Source: Pirellulaceae bacterium
GTDB lineage: Bacteria; Planctomycetota; Planctomycetia; Pirellulales; Pirellulaceae
Length of the DNA stretch: 64,000 bases
Assembly: GCA_020852965.1 (NCBI GenBank)
Contig: JADYZV010000075.1
Coordinates: forward strand, 1 to 64,000
Reading direction: 5' to 3'
How positions within the stretch are numbered: the stretch's first letter is position 1; every line of letters begins with the position of its first letter. The notes beneath the pieces were generated by a model. The model was not told the DNA's origin. It ran no database searches and saw nothing but the letters and a program-made list of their open reading frames with translations. This document shows positions 27,152 to 36,010 of this stretch, in pieces. The position numbers were made by a program, and so were the translations under genes.

Positions 27152-28285
27152 TTAAGCTTCACGCAAAGCATTGACTATCGGAACCGTAGCGGCTTGTATG
27201 GCAGGAGCCAATCCGGCGACAACTCCGACGAGAATCGAGGTGAAGATGCCAGAGAGGGCCAAGTCGAACGAAGGCCGAAACGCTATGGTGGCACCTTCGG
27301 CTCCGATGGCGAAGCCGCCAAGCCCCAGCGCCAACAGTGCCAGCGCCGTACCAAGCCAGCCCCCTACGAGACATAGGAGCGTACTTTCGGCTAGCACCAA
27401 ACGCAATGCTCGCAGTGGTCGTACACCGATCGTTTGCAAAACCGCGTATTCTTTGATGCGATCTTGCACGCTCATGACCGTCGTTGTCGCGACGAGCGAC
27501 AGTACCAGTCCCACGCATGCATATCCAAGCCAGTGAGCGAAGCCGATCAAATCGACAAGGTCCGACAGAGTGCTCGCTTGGAAGGCACCCTTTCTGCGCG
27601 TCTTGGTGGCTACGCTGCCGGCGCGTAGCGTTTCATCGATTTGGCTGGCAACGCGATCAGGATCGGCGTCCGAGCTAAGCAGAACTTCATGCTGAGTCAC
27701 CAACCCAGCCGCGTCGAGTCCGCGCGTATACTGAAGAAACTTCAAACTGGTGTAGATTAGATTTTCCTCAGAAGGAACCGTGGATTGAAATATGCCGGCC
27801 ACGTTGACTGAAATATCGCCGATCGAGAACTGGTCGCCGACCTTAAGGCCGCGACGCTGCGCCACGTTGCGTCCGACGATCGCGGCGTCGCGCTGCGATG
27901 TGAATTGTTGCCAGCTACCAGCCAGCAGCTTTAGCGGTCGAGTTTGTTGGATCTGATCAGGGTCTGCACCGTTGAAGACGACGATGTCTAAGCTAGCGCG
28001 ACAGTTGTTCGTCCAAACTTGAATGGGCATGACATCGCGGACACCGGGCAGCTCGCTAATCTTCCGCGCATAGTCCTCGGGCAAACGGCTAGTAGTGGGA
28101 CAAAAGCGATTTTCCTGAAAGACAATCAAACTACGCTCAGCATCCGCTCCGCTGGTCAACCGCTGCAAGCCCTCTTGCACCGAACCGACGAAACAAAATA
28201 CAAACATGGCCACCGCAGCCCCCGTGACCGTCAACAGTGTTCGAGTTCTATGCCGCCACAGAGTTTTAAGTACGTAGCGTGTCAT
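27152..28285 (-). CDS. ABC transporter permease (FtsX/MacB type), second permease of efflux operon
   Basis: A 377-aa permease with an N-terminal helix ([19 protein letters not shown]), an extracytoplasmic MacB-PCD-like domain (about 45-240) and three C-terminal helices ([56 protein letters not shown]). It couples ATP hydrolysis by the neighbouring ATPase to movement or release of a substrate from the inner membrane. The ATG overlaps the ATPase stop by four bases (ATGA), so they are translationally coupled. Last gene of a five-gene operon. Confidence 0.9.
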   Translation of the reverse strand: MTRYVLKTLWRHRTRTLLTVTGAAVAMFVFCFVGSVQEGLQRLTSGADAERSLIVFQENRFCPTTSRLPEDYARKISELPGVRDVMPIQVWTNNCRASLDIVVFNGADPDQIQQTRPLKLLAGSWQQFTSQRDAAIVGRNVAQRRGLKVGDQFSIGDISVNVAGIFQSTVPSEENLIYTSLKFLQYTRGLDAAGLVTQHEVLLSSDADPDRVASQIDETLRAGSVATKTRRKGAFQASTLSDLVDLIGFAHWLGYACVGLVLSLVATTTVMSVQDRIKEYAVLQTIGVRPLRALRLVLAESTLLCLVGGWLGTALALLALGLGGFAIGAEGATIAFRPSFDLALSGIFTSILVGVVAGLAPAIQAATVPIVNALREA

Positions 28286-28977
28286 GACGTCTGTCCCGCC
28301 TCGGCCAACTCTAGAAACTTCCCTCGGTCGAGAACCAACTGACGCGACGCAATAGCGGCAACATCTCGGTCGTGGGTCACCATGAGCAGAGTAATGTTGA
28401 GTTCTTTATTCAAGCGTTGCAACAGCACTTGCACTTGCTCGCTCGTTTCCGCATCCAGGCTGCCGGTCGGTTCGTCGGCTACGACAACCTTAGGATGAGC
28501 AACGATCGCACGAGCAATACCGACACGTTGCTCTTGTCCGCCAGAGAGCTGTCGCGGGTAGTGTTCGGCGCGGTCGCTCAGGCCCACCGCTTCCATGGCT
28601 AGCTCGACGCGCTGCCGACGCTGGGAAGAAGACAATTTCAGCAACAGCGTCGGAAGTTCCACATTCTCATAGGCAGTCAACACAGGGATCAAATTATGCG
28701 TTTGAAAGATGTAGCCGAGGTTAGCCGCGCGCCAGTCGGCCAACTTGCTACGAGACAATTGGGTAACGTCCGTGCCCGCCACCATGATCGTTCCTGAGTC
28801 GGGTCGATCGATGCCGCTGACCAGATTCAACAGCGTGCTCTTGCCTGTGCCGCTCGGCCCCATCAACGACAAGAACTCTCCCGCTTCAATGTTCAAATCG
28901 ATGTTATCGAGTGGCGTAATCGTCTCGTCTCCTTTGCGGAAACTCTTGCTCACGCCGCGCAGTTCTACTAGCGCCAT
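28282..28977 (-). CDS. ABC transporter ATP-binding protein (LolD/MacB family)
   Basis: A 231-aa nucleotide-binding domain: Walker [11 protein letters not shown]-loop FQTHNLIPV, signature [15 protein letters not shown], Walker [13 protein letters not shown], switch His in LMVTHD. It energises the two FtsX-type permeases of the operon. The ATG directly abuts the stop of the adaptor gene (28978). Confidence 0.96.
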   Translation of the reverse strand: MALVELRGVSKSFRKGDETITPLDNIDLNIEAGEFLSLMGPSGTGKSTLLNLVSGIDRPDSGTIMVAGTDVTQLSRSKLADWRAANLGYIFQTHNLIPVLTAYENVELPTLLLKLSSSQRRQRVELAMEAVGLSDRAEHYPRQLSGGQEQRVGIARAIVAHPKVVVADEPTGSLDAETSEQVQVLLQRLNKELNITLLMVTHDRDVAAIASRQLVLDRGKFLELAEAGQTS

Positions 28978-30534
28978 CTAGTTGACCCCCATCGTTTGAT
29001 CGTCACCGGTAACATTCACGCGGCTGCCTGGCGACAAGCCTTCGAAACCGCTTACAATCAGTTTGTCCGTTGCTGTCAACCCGGAGCTGACCTCCAACAA
29101 TCCGTCCGAACTTGGATCGCCAACTTTGACTGAGCGTCGTTGGGCATCATCATTTTCATCGACGATCCACACGAACGATCCAGAATCGCCAGATTGAATC
29201 AGTTGACTTGGAACCAACATCCGCTCGGCCTCCGTCGCCTCGCTCTTCGTCTGCTCGTTTTCAGGTGCTAGGAACGATGCCGTGACCAGCATCTCGGGAC
29301 TAACCGTTGTCGGAGGATCGATGAGTTCGACTTTCACTTCCAAAGTATTCTTCTGGATATTTGCCGAGCTTGTCGATTGCAATACACGGCCACGAATTTT
29401 CTCCACAGCAGACGCTGTTTCAATCTCGACGGGCTGACCGCGAGAGACCATCGGCACATCTTCCAAACGTACGTCGGCTCGCACCTGCAAACGCCGCGGG
29501 TCATACATCTCCACGACCGTGCTACTACTCTGCCCTGCGGTCGTATCGAGCCCCATCACACGCGCTCCGGGCGCGGCGATCAGCCGCAAGATGCGCCCGT
29601 CCATGGGAGAACGCACTGTATTGCGCTCCAACGACAAATGGGCCTGTCGAAGTTGAAGCTTCGCTTCGTCGCGCAATGCGATTGCCGATTGCACTTTTGC
29701 GTCGGCTTCCTCCAATTGTCTCCGCTCCTCGATCAGCAGCGCATGTTGTTTGCGCAACGCCTCGACTTTACTTGACAATGCGTCGGCCTCGCGCTCTAAA
29801 TTAGGCTTTCGCTGCTGTAGTTCCTCCATCCCGGCTCGCGCGGCGGCATGATCGCTTTCCGCCTGTTGAACGATTCGTCGCGCGATCCCCTCTCCGGCAG
29901 CGCGCTTACCCTCCAAGCTACTGATCGCGAACTTGAGTTGCGCTTCGGAGGCCGCAATCAGAAAAGGAATTTTCGCTAATTCTGTTTTCGTTTTTGCAAG
30001 CATGCTTTGAGCGTCAGCTAGTGGAACGAGCAAATGCACTGGATTGTCAAAGCGGACTTGCGCCGCATCACGTTCGGCTCGAGCGCGATTCAGTTCACCT
30101 TCACGAATTGCAAGTGTCGCTTCGGCTTGCTCCACGCGAAGCTCCGCGTCGATGGAAATCAGCTTCGCAATGGGCTCACCCTTCGCGACCGATTGCCCTT
30201 CAACGACTAGCAATTCGTCGATCACGCCGGGTGCCAGCGCCGCCACGCTCACTGCCGTAGGACGCGGCTCAATCCAGCCTGGCGCTTGGAACAGAGTCAT
30301 TCCAGCCTGTTGGACGTCGCCGCGCTTGACGATCACTGGTACGACGGTCACCGGATGAGACGGCAGAAGTCGCCGGCCCGCAGCCACACCTAGCAAGGCT
30401 AGAAACCCCAGCAGGATGCCAATTGGCAATGCGTACCGAGTTATCCAACGTCGCGGGCGCGGCTTGCGCCCGGTCGATTCACCAAGTGGTGAACGATCGA
30501 GCGCAAGCTGACTGAGGTCGAGTGAATCGTTCAT
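28978..30534 (-). CDS. HlyD/MacA-like periplasmic efflux adaptor
   Basis: A 518-aa membrane-fusion protein: N-terminal helix (YALPIGILLGFLALLGVAAG, about 33-55), first lipoyl half (GWIEPRPTAVSVAALAPGVIDELLVVEGQSV), a long coiled-coil hairpin (about 125-300), second half with NTVRSPMDGRILRLIAAPGA, then beta-barrel and C-terminal domains (GDSGSFVWIVDENDDAQRRSV). It bridges the inner-membrane ABC complex to the outer parts of the envelope. ATG 30534 overlaps the end of the lipoprotein gene within TAAAATG. Confidence 0.92.
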   Translation of the reverse strand: MNDSLDLSQLALDRSPLGESTGRKPRPRRWITRYALPIGILLGFLALLGVAAGRRLLPSHPVTVVPVIVKRGDVQQAGMTLFQAPGWIEPRPTAVSVAALAPGVIDELLVVEGQSVAKGEPIAKLISIDAELRVEQAEATLAIREGELNRARAERDAAQVRFDNPVHLLVPLADAQSMLAKTKTELAKIPFLIAASEAQLKFAISSLEGKRAAGEGIARRIVQQAESDHAAARAGMEELQQRKPNLEREADALSSKVEALRKQHALLIEERRQLEEADAKVQSAIALRDEAKLQLRQAHLSLERNTVRSPMDGRILRLIAAPGARVMGLDTTAGQSSSTVVEMYDPRRLQVRADVRLEDVPMVSRGQPVEIETASAVEKIRGRVLQSTSSANIQKNTLEVKVELIDPPTTVSPEMLVTASFLAPENEQTKSEATEAERMLVPSQLIQSGDSGSFVWIVDENDDAQRRSVKVGDPSSDGLLEVSSGLTATDKLIVSGFEGLSPGSRVNVTGDDQTMGVN

Positions 30535-30535
30535 T

Positions 30536-31054
30536 TTAGTTCTGCCGTACAAAGACTTCGCTCGACGCGACGGTCAAATTGCCTAGGTCATCTCGCTTGG
30601 CTTTGCCTTTGACGACGACGGTCGAAAGTTCCTTTACATGGAGTAATTCACGAGCGTCAGCCGCAACAGGGGAGCCAGACTCGTCGACGATCTTGATCGT
30701 CGCAATATTGTCTTTCACTGCCTCCGATTCGCAGCAGTAGTCCCACGGCGTCGGGCAACCTTCATCGGCCGCGCAGTAGGGAACTTTGGCATCGACGATG
30801 GTAAATGCGGCCAAGCCATCGACAAACGGCTCGCTCGAACCACCGATAAGCCCCACCAGTGTCACGTCTTGACCATCCTCGATTGCCTGGCGCGCTTCGC
30901 CGACTGCGAGCGCACCGTCTGGCTCGGTATCGAGTACAAACTGGGAGCCTGGCGTTTCGGTTCCCACCTGCGATTCCGACGCGACTTCCGACGACTCGCA
31001 GCCAACACTCATCGCGCCTAGGCCAACCATCGCCAAACACAGCAACATTCTCAT
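30536..31054 (-). CDS. Small lipoprotein with OB-fold-like domain, part of efflux operon
   Basis: A 172-aa protein: MRMLLCLAMVGLGAMSVGC looks like a lipoprotein signal (Cys after SVG, a slightly atypical lipobox). The mature part contains EARQAIEDGQDVTLVGLIGG, IVDAKVPYCAADEGCPTPW with an additional YCCES pair, and VVVKGKAKRDDLGNLTV, which reads like an OB-type beta-barrel. The four to five cysteines may bind metal or form disulfides. ATG 31054 has GGAG eight bases upstream. Its place between permease and adaptor suggests an accessory subunit of the exporter. Confidence 0.7.
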   Translation of the reverse strand: MRMLLCLAMVGLGAMSVGCESSEVASESQVGTETPGSQFVLDTEPDGALAVGEARQAIEDGQDVTLVGLIGGSSEPFVDGLAAFTIVDAKVPYCAADEGCPTPWDYCCESEAVKDNIATIKIVDESGSPVAADARELLHVKELSTVVVKGKAKRDDLGNLTVASSEVFVRQN

Positions 31055-31165
31055 TTCAATTCTCCAAAAGTAAAAGTTTTGAGTCGAGCGGACAGGCCAC
31101 CCGATTGTGACTGCCAACTTCCGACTCCCAATTCTCAACACTCCAACTCGAAAAAGGGCTTTGTA

Positions 31166-32320
31166 CTAAACAGCCCTCAAACTGGTTGCGACCTCAGCTC
31201 GCAACGCCTTCAGCGCCGGGGGCAACGCACCCACCACGCCTAAACACATGCCAACGCCACATCCAATCAGGATGGCAACGCTGTCAATTCTCAAGACAAA
31301 TGCCCCCATCGTAAAGCGCACCGCCAAGCCGTTGAGCATAGTGAGGGCCATCACTCCCGACAGTATCGATCCAGCCGCCGCCAATAGAACCCCTTCTTGA
31401 ATCAAGCTGAGCAGGATGGCACGTCGGCGGTAGCCGATTGCTTGGAGCGTCGCGATCTCACGTGTTCTCCCCGCCACCGCGCCATACATCATGTTCAACC
31501 CAGCAAATACTCCAGCCCCCGAAACCAACAAGACCACAAACCATGCCAATATTCGGACAGGCTTGTAGTGTTGTTGCAGCGAGCCATAGTAGTCGGTTTC
31601 GCGAATCGCGCGCAATTCCAAGTCAGTGCGCTCTTTGCAAAACAGTTCCACTTCGGCGGACAAGCGTCCCGGTGACAACAGCATCGCCACCAAGCTCAGG
31701 TCTTGCCGTTTCGTCTGAGTCTGCAGGTTTTCGAGCCTGCACCAAACCTCTGATTCGTATGCTGCTCCGCCAGCGGCAAAACGTCCACAAATATTCCATT
31801 CACGTCCCTCAAACTCTATGCGCTTGCCTACCGCCAACGCATCACCTGAGCTACCGAGCTTTGCAGCGGCCAAGCGGCCTACGATCACCTCGCCATCGCC
31901 AGGCCACCTCCCTTCTACCAATTTAACGGAGCGGCGAACCAGCGGTGCGGTCCGCTCTACTCCACGAACCAGCCCCAGCCCCTCTGTATCGCCTTCCGAC
32001 CTCACTCGCGTCCCGAGATACAACTCTGGCGAAACATGCGTAACACCAAAACGCTTCACCGTTCCATCCAGGCTGGCCGCCAACAACGAGGGGGTCCGCG
32101 CTGCAATGGACGAATTCTCTATATTCTCTTCAGAATTGACGGAATACACCAACACCACGTTCGCGTCTCCACTGACGGCCAGCGATCGTTCTAGTCCACG
32201 AATGAATCCGACGACGACGAACACCAGCATCACCACCGTCGCAATTGCCACGAGCGTCAATGCGGTTCGGGAGGGCCGCCGAGCCAAATTGCGAACACCG
32301 TACTCCCAAGGAAGCAACAT
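31166..32320 (-). CDS. ABC transporter permease (FtsX/MacB type), first permease of efflux operon
   Basis: A 384-aa protein with the same architecture as the downstream permease: [20 protein letters not shown] helix, an extracytoplasmic domain (about 45-250), and three C-terminal helices ([55 protein letters not shown]). [12 protein letters not shown] is typical of the MacB/FtsX N-terminus. Together with the second permease it probably forms a heterodimeric exporter. First gene of the five-gene unit; 111 bp separate it from the lipoprotein gene. Confidence 0.9.
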   Translation of the reverse strand: MLLPWEYGVRNLARRPSRTALTLVAIATVVMLVFVVVGFIRGLERSLAVSGDANVVLVYSVNSEENIENSSIAARTPSLLAASLDGTVKRFGVTHVSPELYLGTRVRSEGDTEGLGLVRGVERTAPLVRRSVKLVEGRWPGDGEVIVGRLAAAKLGSSGDALAVGKRIEFEGREWNICGRFAAGGAAYESEVWCRLENLQTQTKRQDLSLVAMLLSPGRLSAEVELFCKERTDLELRAIRETDYYGSLQQHYKPVRILAWFVVLLVSGAGVFAGLNMMYGAVAGRTREIATLQAIGYRRRAILLSLIQEGVLLAAAGSILSGVMALTMLNGLAVRFTMGAFVLRIDSVAILIGCGVGMCLGVVGALPPALKALRAEVATSLRAV

Positions 32321-32452
32321 AAGGCAAAGTGCTTTGCTAAATGGTGAATGGTAAGACGCGCGTTTACGATGATCGCGGATCGCCCCGTCGATCGATACTT
32401 ATCGCGTCAAGTACGTCGTTAATATCTAGTCCAATGCCTAGCATGAAAGCGA

Positions 32453-32472
32453 CTGACCGGCGGAGCGGTCAG
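32453..32472. repeat. Hairpin CTGACCG-GCGGAG-CGGTCAG
   Basis: A 7-bp perfect stem around the hexaloop GCGGAG, the same loop as the 23.5-kb hairpins but with another stem. Lies between the Cys-rich gene and the efflux operon. Confidence 0.75.
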
Positions 32473-32495
32473 CGACTAAGGCAGGATCGGCAACT

Positions 32496-32933
32496 TTATA
32501 TCAGCCAAGATTGATGCGCAATGCGCGCATCGCGGCCGCAGAGAATCTGCCAAGGAGAGGCTAAAGAACAGCGCATTAAGAATTCGAGGTGTCGAGCTGC
32601 GTCGTGTCCCGCGATAGCGCGAGTGGCCATAATCGGTGCTGCCGAACCGAACATCGGCTTGGAATCCAAGCGTTGACTAAGCTGCTCTACTTCTGCTTCG
32701 ACAACAGCCCCTTCACAAATACAAGCTTGACAATGGCAGTCATCCTCACGGGGGGACGGAGCATCTGACGGGGGCAAGTCCGAGTTCGGTGAGTCTTCGC
32801 AATGCGAGCAACAAGAACAGGCTGGCGATGCGCTCACCTCACCATCGGCCACATTCGCACTACACGACAGGCATCGCAGCGGACACGTCAAGACGCTAGC
32901 GACCAACAGCAGGACTAGAAAGGGGCTTTTCAT
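32496..32933 (-). CDS. Cys-rich exported protein of unknown function
   Basis: A 145-aa protein not recognised by family. After a signal-like segment (MKSPFLVLLLVASVLTC) it has dense cysteines: PLRCLSCSANV, PACSCCSHCEDS, CHCQACICEGA. The rest is Ala-rich and low in complexity. The pattern suggests metal binding or disulfide-rich folding outside the cytoplasm. ATG 32933 or 32942 may be the start. It lies 175 bp upstream of the efflux operon on the same strand, so it may belong to the same response; this is inference. Confidence 0.55.
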   Translation of the reverse strand: MKSPFLVLLLVASVLTCPLRCLSCSANVADGEVSASPACSCCSHCEDSPNSDLPPSDAPSPREDDCHCQACICEGAVVEAEVEQLSQRLDSKPMFGSAAPIMATRAIAGHDAARHLEFLMRCSLASPWQILCGRDARIAHQSWLI

Positions 32934-33266
32934 AGCCAACATTATAGCGGATTCATGTTTCCCTGACAACATCGACGCGTTTTCCGGTTTGCATTGGGGT
33001 GCATGATTGCGGATATGGCTAGCAAACAGTGCGCATCACGGCAAACTGCCCGACAGGTACGCTTCCGGCTTTCATCGATCGAACTGCCAACGATCAAGAC
33101 AGAAAAACAGGGGCGAGGATATGGGCACCCCATTATTTTCTTAGTCCCCACCTTCTTGTCTGGAGCCTCTTGCACTTCGAGCTCCAATGGTATCGCCCTA
33201 CACTCCTGGTCATGGAGTACAATGCTGACTAACCAATGCTTCCCATTTCAGCGGACCTAGAATGCA
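32934..33266. other. Divergent intergenic region without recognisable gene
   Basis: 333 bp between the Cys-rich gene and the metallophosphoesterase gene. Short ORFs on both strands lack coding features. It presumably carries divergent promoters, but I see no clear box or hairpin. Confidence 0.5.
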
Positions 33267-34514
33267 ATGCCATCCTACATAAGATTCATCCTGTACCTGA
33301 TTGCCGCCACAAGTTGGGGGGCGAATGGTTTCGCAACAGACGACACGGCCAAGCAAGGAAATGAACGCTTCACTCAGGCGGACAATCGAACATTTAAGAG
33401 TTTCGATCCGCTGCGGGAGCAGACGTGGCAGCATCCCTACTTTTTTATGCAACTCGCCGACACGCAGTACGGGTTTTTCAATGAGAATAAGAGTTTCGAG
33501 CAGGAAGTGGCTCTGGTCGAAAAAGCGGTAGAGCACATCAATCGCCTTCATCCTCGCTTTGCGATTGTGTGTGGCGACCTGACCAATGCCACGCCAGAGC
33601 ATGCGCGCTACCGCGCTCAGGTCGCACAATACAAACATGATTTCTCCAAAGTGGATCCCGACATTCCGCTCGTGTGTGTCTGCGGCAATCACGACGTTGG
33701 AAATCGTCCTACCGCCAGTTCAATCGCCAGCTATCAGGAGAACTTTGGAGACGACTACTTTTCGTTTTGGACCGGTGGGGTATTCAATATCGTCCTGAAT
33801 TCCAGTGTGTTAAAAGATCCAAGCGGCGCTCCCGACGTTCTGGCTGCACAACAAGTCTGGCTTTCGAAGCAGCTCGGTGCTGCGAGAGACGTTGGGCCGA
33901 ACCATATCCTTCTTTTCCAGCATCATCCGCTGTTTCTTACGCAGGCAGATGAGCCGGATCAATACTTCAACATCCCGCTGGAGCGGAGAACTCCACTGCT
34001 GGATCAATTGAAACAGGCAGATGTCCGTGCAGTGTTCGCTGGACACTACCACCGCAATGCGTATGGCCTTGCGGGCGACATGGAAATGGTCACCACCGGC
34101 CCAGTCGGCCGGCCGCTAGGTGAGGATCGATCCGGTTTTCGCATTGTTAGCGTGTATGAAACCAAGATTGAACACAAGTATTGGGCGATGGACGAAGTAC
34201 CGGAGACAATTAACTTAGCATCTCAGGGTCAAGCCAACTCTACGCCCAATCAAAAACGGCCCAGCAGTGAAGTTAAACCAAAGCCGATCGCTAAATCCTC
34301 GCTTCAAAGAAATGTCTTCAATCGTGACGCCCCAGGAATTCCTATCATTTTTGAGGCAGGCATGGGGGACGATCTGTCAGTTTGGGACAACGTGATCGCT
34401 AGGTTGCCACCGAAGAATCGCGCTATGGTTTATTCCCGCCATGGCTACGGCGAAAGTCCTAGCTCGGACGAGCCCAGGGACGCAGAGCACATCATCAGCT
34501 CGATGCATCGCTAA
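33267..34514 (+). CDS. Exported metallophosphoesterase with truncated alpha/beta-hydrolase domain
   Basis: A 415-aa ORF. After a signal peptide (MPSYIRFILYLIAATSWGANGFA) a calcineurin-like phosphoesterase domain (about 55-310) shows MQLADTQYGF, VCGDLTNAT, VCGNHDVGN, LLFQHHPLF and FAGHYHRNAYG, all metal-site motifs. A second domain starts at about 350 as an alpha/beta hydrolase (PGIPIIFEAGMGDDLSVWD, VYSRHGYGESPSS) but stops after 65 residues at HIISSMHR, before the nucleophile elbow. The phosphoesterase half should be functional; the hydrolase half is broken. Confidence 0.8.
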   Translation: MPSYIRFILYLIAATSWGANGFATDDTAKQGNERFTQADNRTFKSFDPLREQTWQHPYFFMQLADTQYGFFNENKSFEQEVALVEKAVEHINRLHPRFAIVCGDLTNATPEHARYRAQVAQYKHDFSKVDPDIPLVCVCGNHDVGNRPTASSIASYQENFGDDYFSFWTGGVFNIVLNSSVLKDPSGAPDVLAAQQVWLSKQLGAARDVGPNHILLFQHHPLFLTQADEPDQYFNIPLERRTPLLDQLKQADVRAVFAGHYHRNAYGLAGDMEMVTTGPVGRPLGEDRSGFRIVSVYETKIEHKYWAMDEVPETINLASQGQANSTPNQKRPSSEVKPKPIAKSSLQRNVFNRDAPGIPIIFEAGMGDDLSVWDNVIARLPPKNRAMVYSRHGYGESPSSDEPRDAEHIISSMHR

Positions 34515-34897
34515 CCGGTGAGAAAATTGCGCCCGAGTTGACAGCTTTCGCAAAACTCGTCTCTCCCAAGGCACTTCGAATGGAATATGATCTGCGCACC
34601 AGGAGTTATCAGCAAATGATCGCATTGCCGGCACTTCCCGATATCCCTCTGGCGGTGATTTACGGCGGAAAAACCATCGACGAAGCAACGGTCGATAAAC
34701 GGAATGCAATAGATGCCGAGTCTCTGGCAGACCTGAATATCCAATTTGCGCGTGGACAAGAAGAACTCGCTGAACAAGCCTCCGCTTCTCTGGTGTTAGT
34801 CTCGGAAATTCACGGCCATGACTTACATAAGAGCGACCCAGAAATAGTGGTCAAAGCGATAGACTTCGTACTTCAACGTCAAGCTCGCAAAAATTGA
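34499..34897 (+). pseudogene. Remnant of the alpha/beta-hydrolase domain in a shifted frame
   Basis: Another frame continues the hydrolase domain: LDASLTGEKIAPEL is typical of the strand after the nucleophile helix, followed by PDIPLAVIYGGKTI and VLVSEIHGHDLHKSDPEIVV, which would carry the catalytic His. About 60 residues including GxSxG are missing between HII and LDAS, so an internal deletion plus a frameshift is the simplest reading. The TTG-started ORF in the track (34538) is unlikely to be an independent gene. Confidence 0.65.
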
Positions 34898-34921
34898 GCG
34901 AAAGCACTGCTAGCTCGCTCA
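34895..34921. terminator. Hairpin between convergent genes
   Basis: TGAGCGA (34895-34901) and TCGCTCA (34915-34921) form a 7-bp stem; the first arm includes the stop codon of the hydrolase remnant. Possible bidirectional terminator; no long T-run. Confidence 0.4.
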
Positions 34922-34934
34922 CAACCGATATCAA

Positions 34935-35696
34935 CTATGAAGTTCGATTGCAATAGAAGTCATCGAGCAATTCAAAAACCTCGGGCCACTGATTCTCAAG
35001 TTCCGCCGGTTGTTCAAAGTAGCTTTCACTGGCGACCGCGAAGAACTCCGCCGGGTTGGTCGCGCCATAGCAATCGAGCACCGTGGGAATTCCCAAGTGG
35101 CATTTGTGAGTTAGCTCGTCAAAAGCTGCCGGCATAATGCGACTCCACTTGCGCGCGCTGTCTGCAGATTCGAGGGTGGGAAATCCATCCGCGTGGCTGC
35201 CATTGCGCATGTCGAGTTGATGCGCGAATTCATGGATCACGACATTTCTTTGAGGATAGTGATCACGTACGTTCTCAAACACTTCATTCCACGACAGGAT
35301 GACGGGGCCACGGTGCCAGGCTTCGCCAAGCCTACCAGAGTTTCCCTCGACAATGACACCACCGGCCAACTGCGTCTGCGATTTTGCCATATAGGCCGTG
35401 GGATAGATCAGTATGGACAGCACGGCATCGAAGTATTCTGCTTCGAAATGGGCTGTCATGCGAGCTATTTGCGCTGCGATGGTCACGCGATGTTCATCGG
35501 ACACCGACAAACCGCCACAGCCTTCCCAGTTCTTCTCTGCAACCAGTACCTGTATCGACCGACGAATTTTGGTCTGTTGTTGTTCGCTGAGCGACTCCAA
35601 GAACTTCGCATTGAACGCGAGGATATCCTCCCAATCCGAAGGAAAGGGTTTCGCTGCGAGCCGTCGCCGCTTACTTTTTCGAAGCCAACCGAACAC
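34935..35696 (-). CDS. mtfA: Zinc-dependent peptidase MtfA (M90 family)
   Basis: A 253-aa protein of family length. The zinc site VVIHEFAHQLDM (HExxH at about 150) and the downstream ligand region ATNPAEFFAVASESYFEQP are intact, as is PSDWEDILAFNAKFLESL near the N-terminus. E. coli MtfA is a cytoplasmic peptidase that also binds Mlc and so affects glucose phosphotransferase regulation; here only peptidase activity is inferred. Start is GTG 35696 and the RBS is weak. Convergent with the broken fusion gene. Confidence 0.92.
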   Translation of the reverse strand: MFGWLRKSKRRRLAAKPFPSDWEDILAFNAKFLESLSEQQQTKIRRSIQVLVAEKNWEGCGGLSVSDEHRVTIAAQIARMTAHFEAEYFDAVLSILIYPTAYMAKSQTQLAGGVIVEGNSGRLGEAWHRGPVILSWNEVFENVRDHYPQRNVVIHEFAHQLDMRNGSHADGFPTLESADSARKWSRIMPAAFDELTHKCHLGIPTVLDCYGATNPAEFFAVASESYFEQPAELENQWPEVFELLDDFYCNRTS

Positions 35697-36010
35697 GATC
35701 TTGGATCTGCCTAACTCGAGTTATTCGACGGTAAAGAAAAAACCGACACTTGTTTTCGGACGCTATGGTTACGGCCGCGACAAAGCACTTTACCAAATGC
35801 CAGGCTATCGCAAAGTTGCAAGTAAGCCTAAGAACCGAAACTATTTCTTCCCCGATGCTTTGCCACTAAGGGGTGAGGTCACTTTTGGAGCAACCTTACG
35901 CTCTCGTCGCCCAGCGGATACCTTTTGGCTGGCGATTTGCGTTATTGTATAATCGCGAGTGTCAACCGTTTGCATACTCAGCTCATAAGACCCATAGGAC
36001 GACGATCGCC
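35697..36010. other. Divergent intergenic region without recognisable gene
   Basis: 314 bp between mtfA and the sulfatase gene. A plus-strand frame is open (part of track ORF 35413-35952) but antisense to mtfA over most of its length and without family resemblance. I see no repeat or terminator. Confidence 0.5.

Noticed and set aside
34538-34897. Independent 119-aa gene
   Set aside because: TTG start, no RBS, and it continues the interrupted alpha/beta-hydrolase domain.
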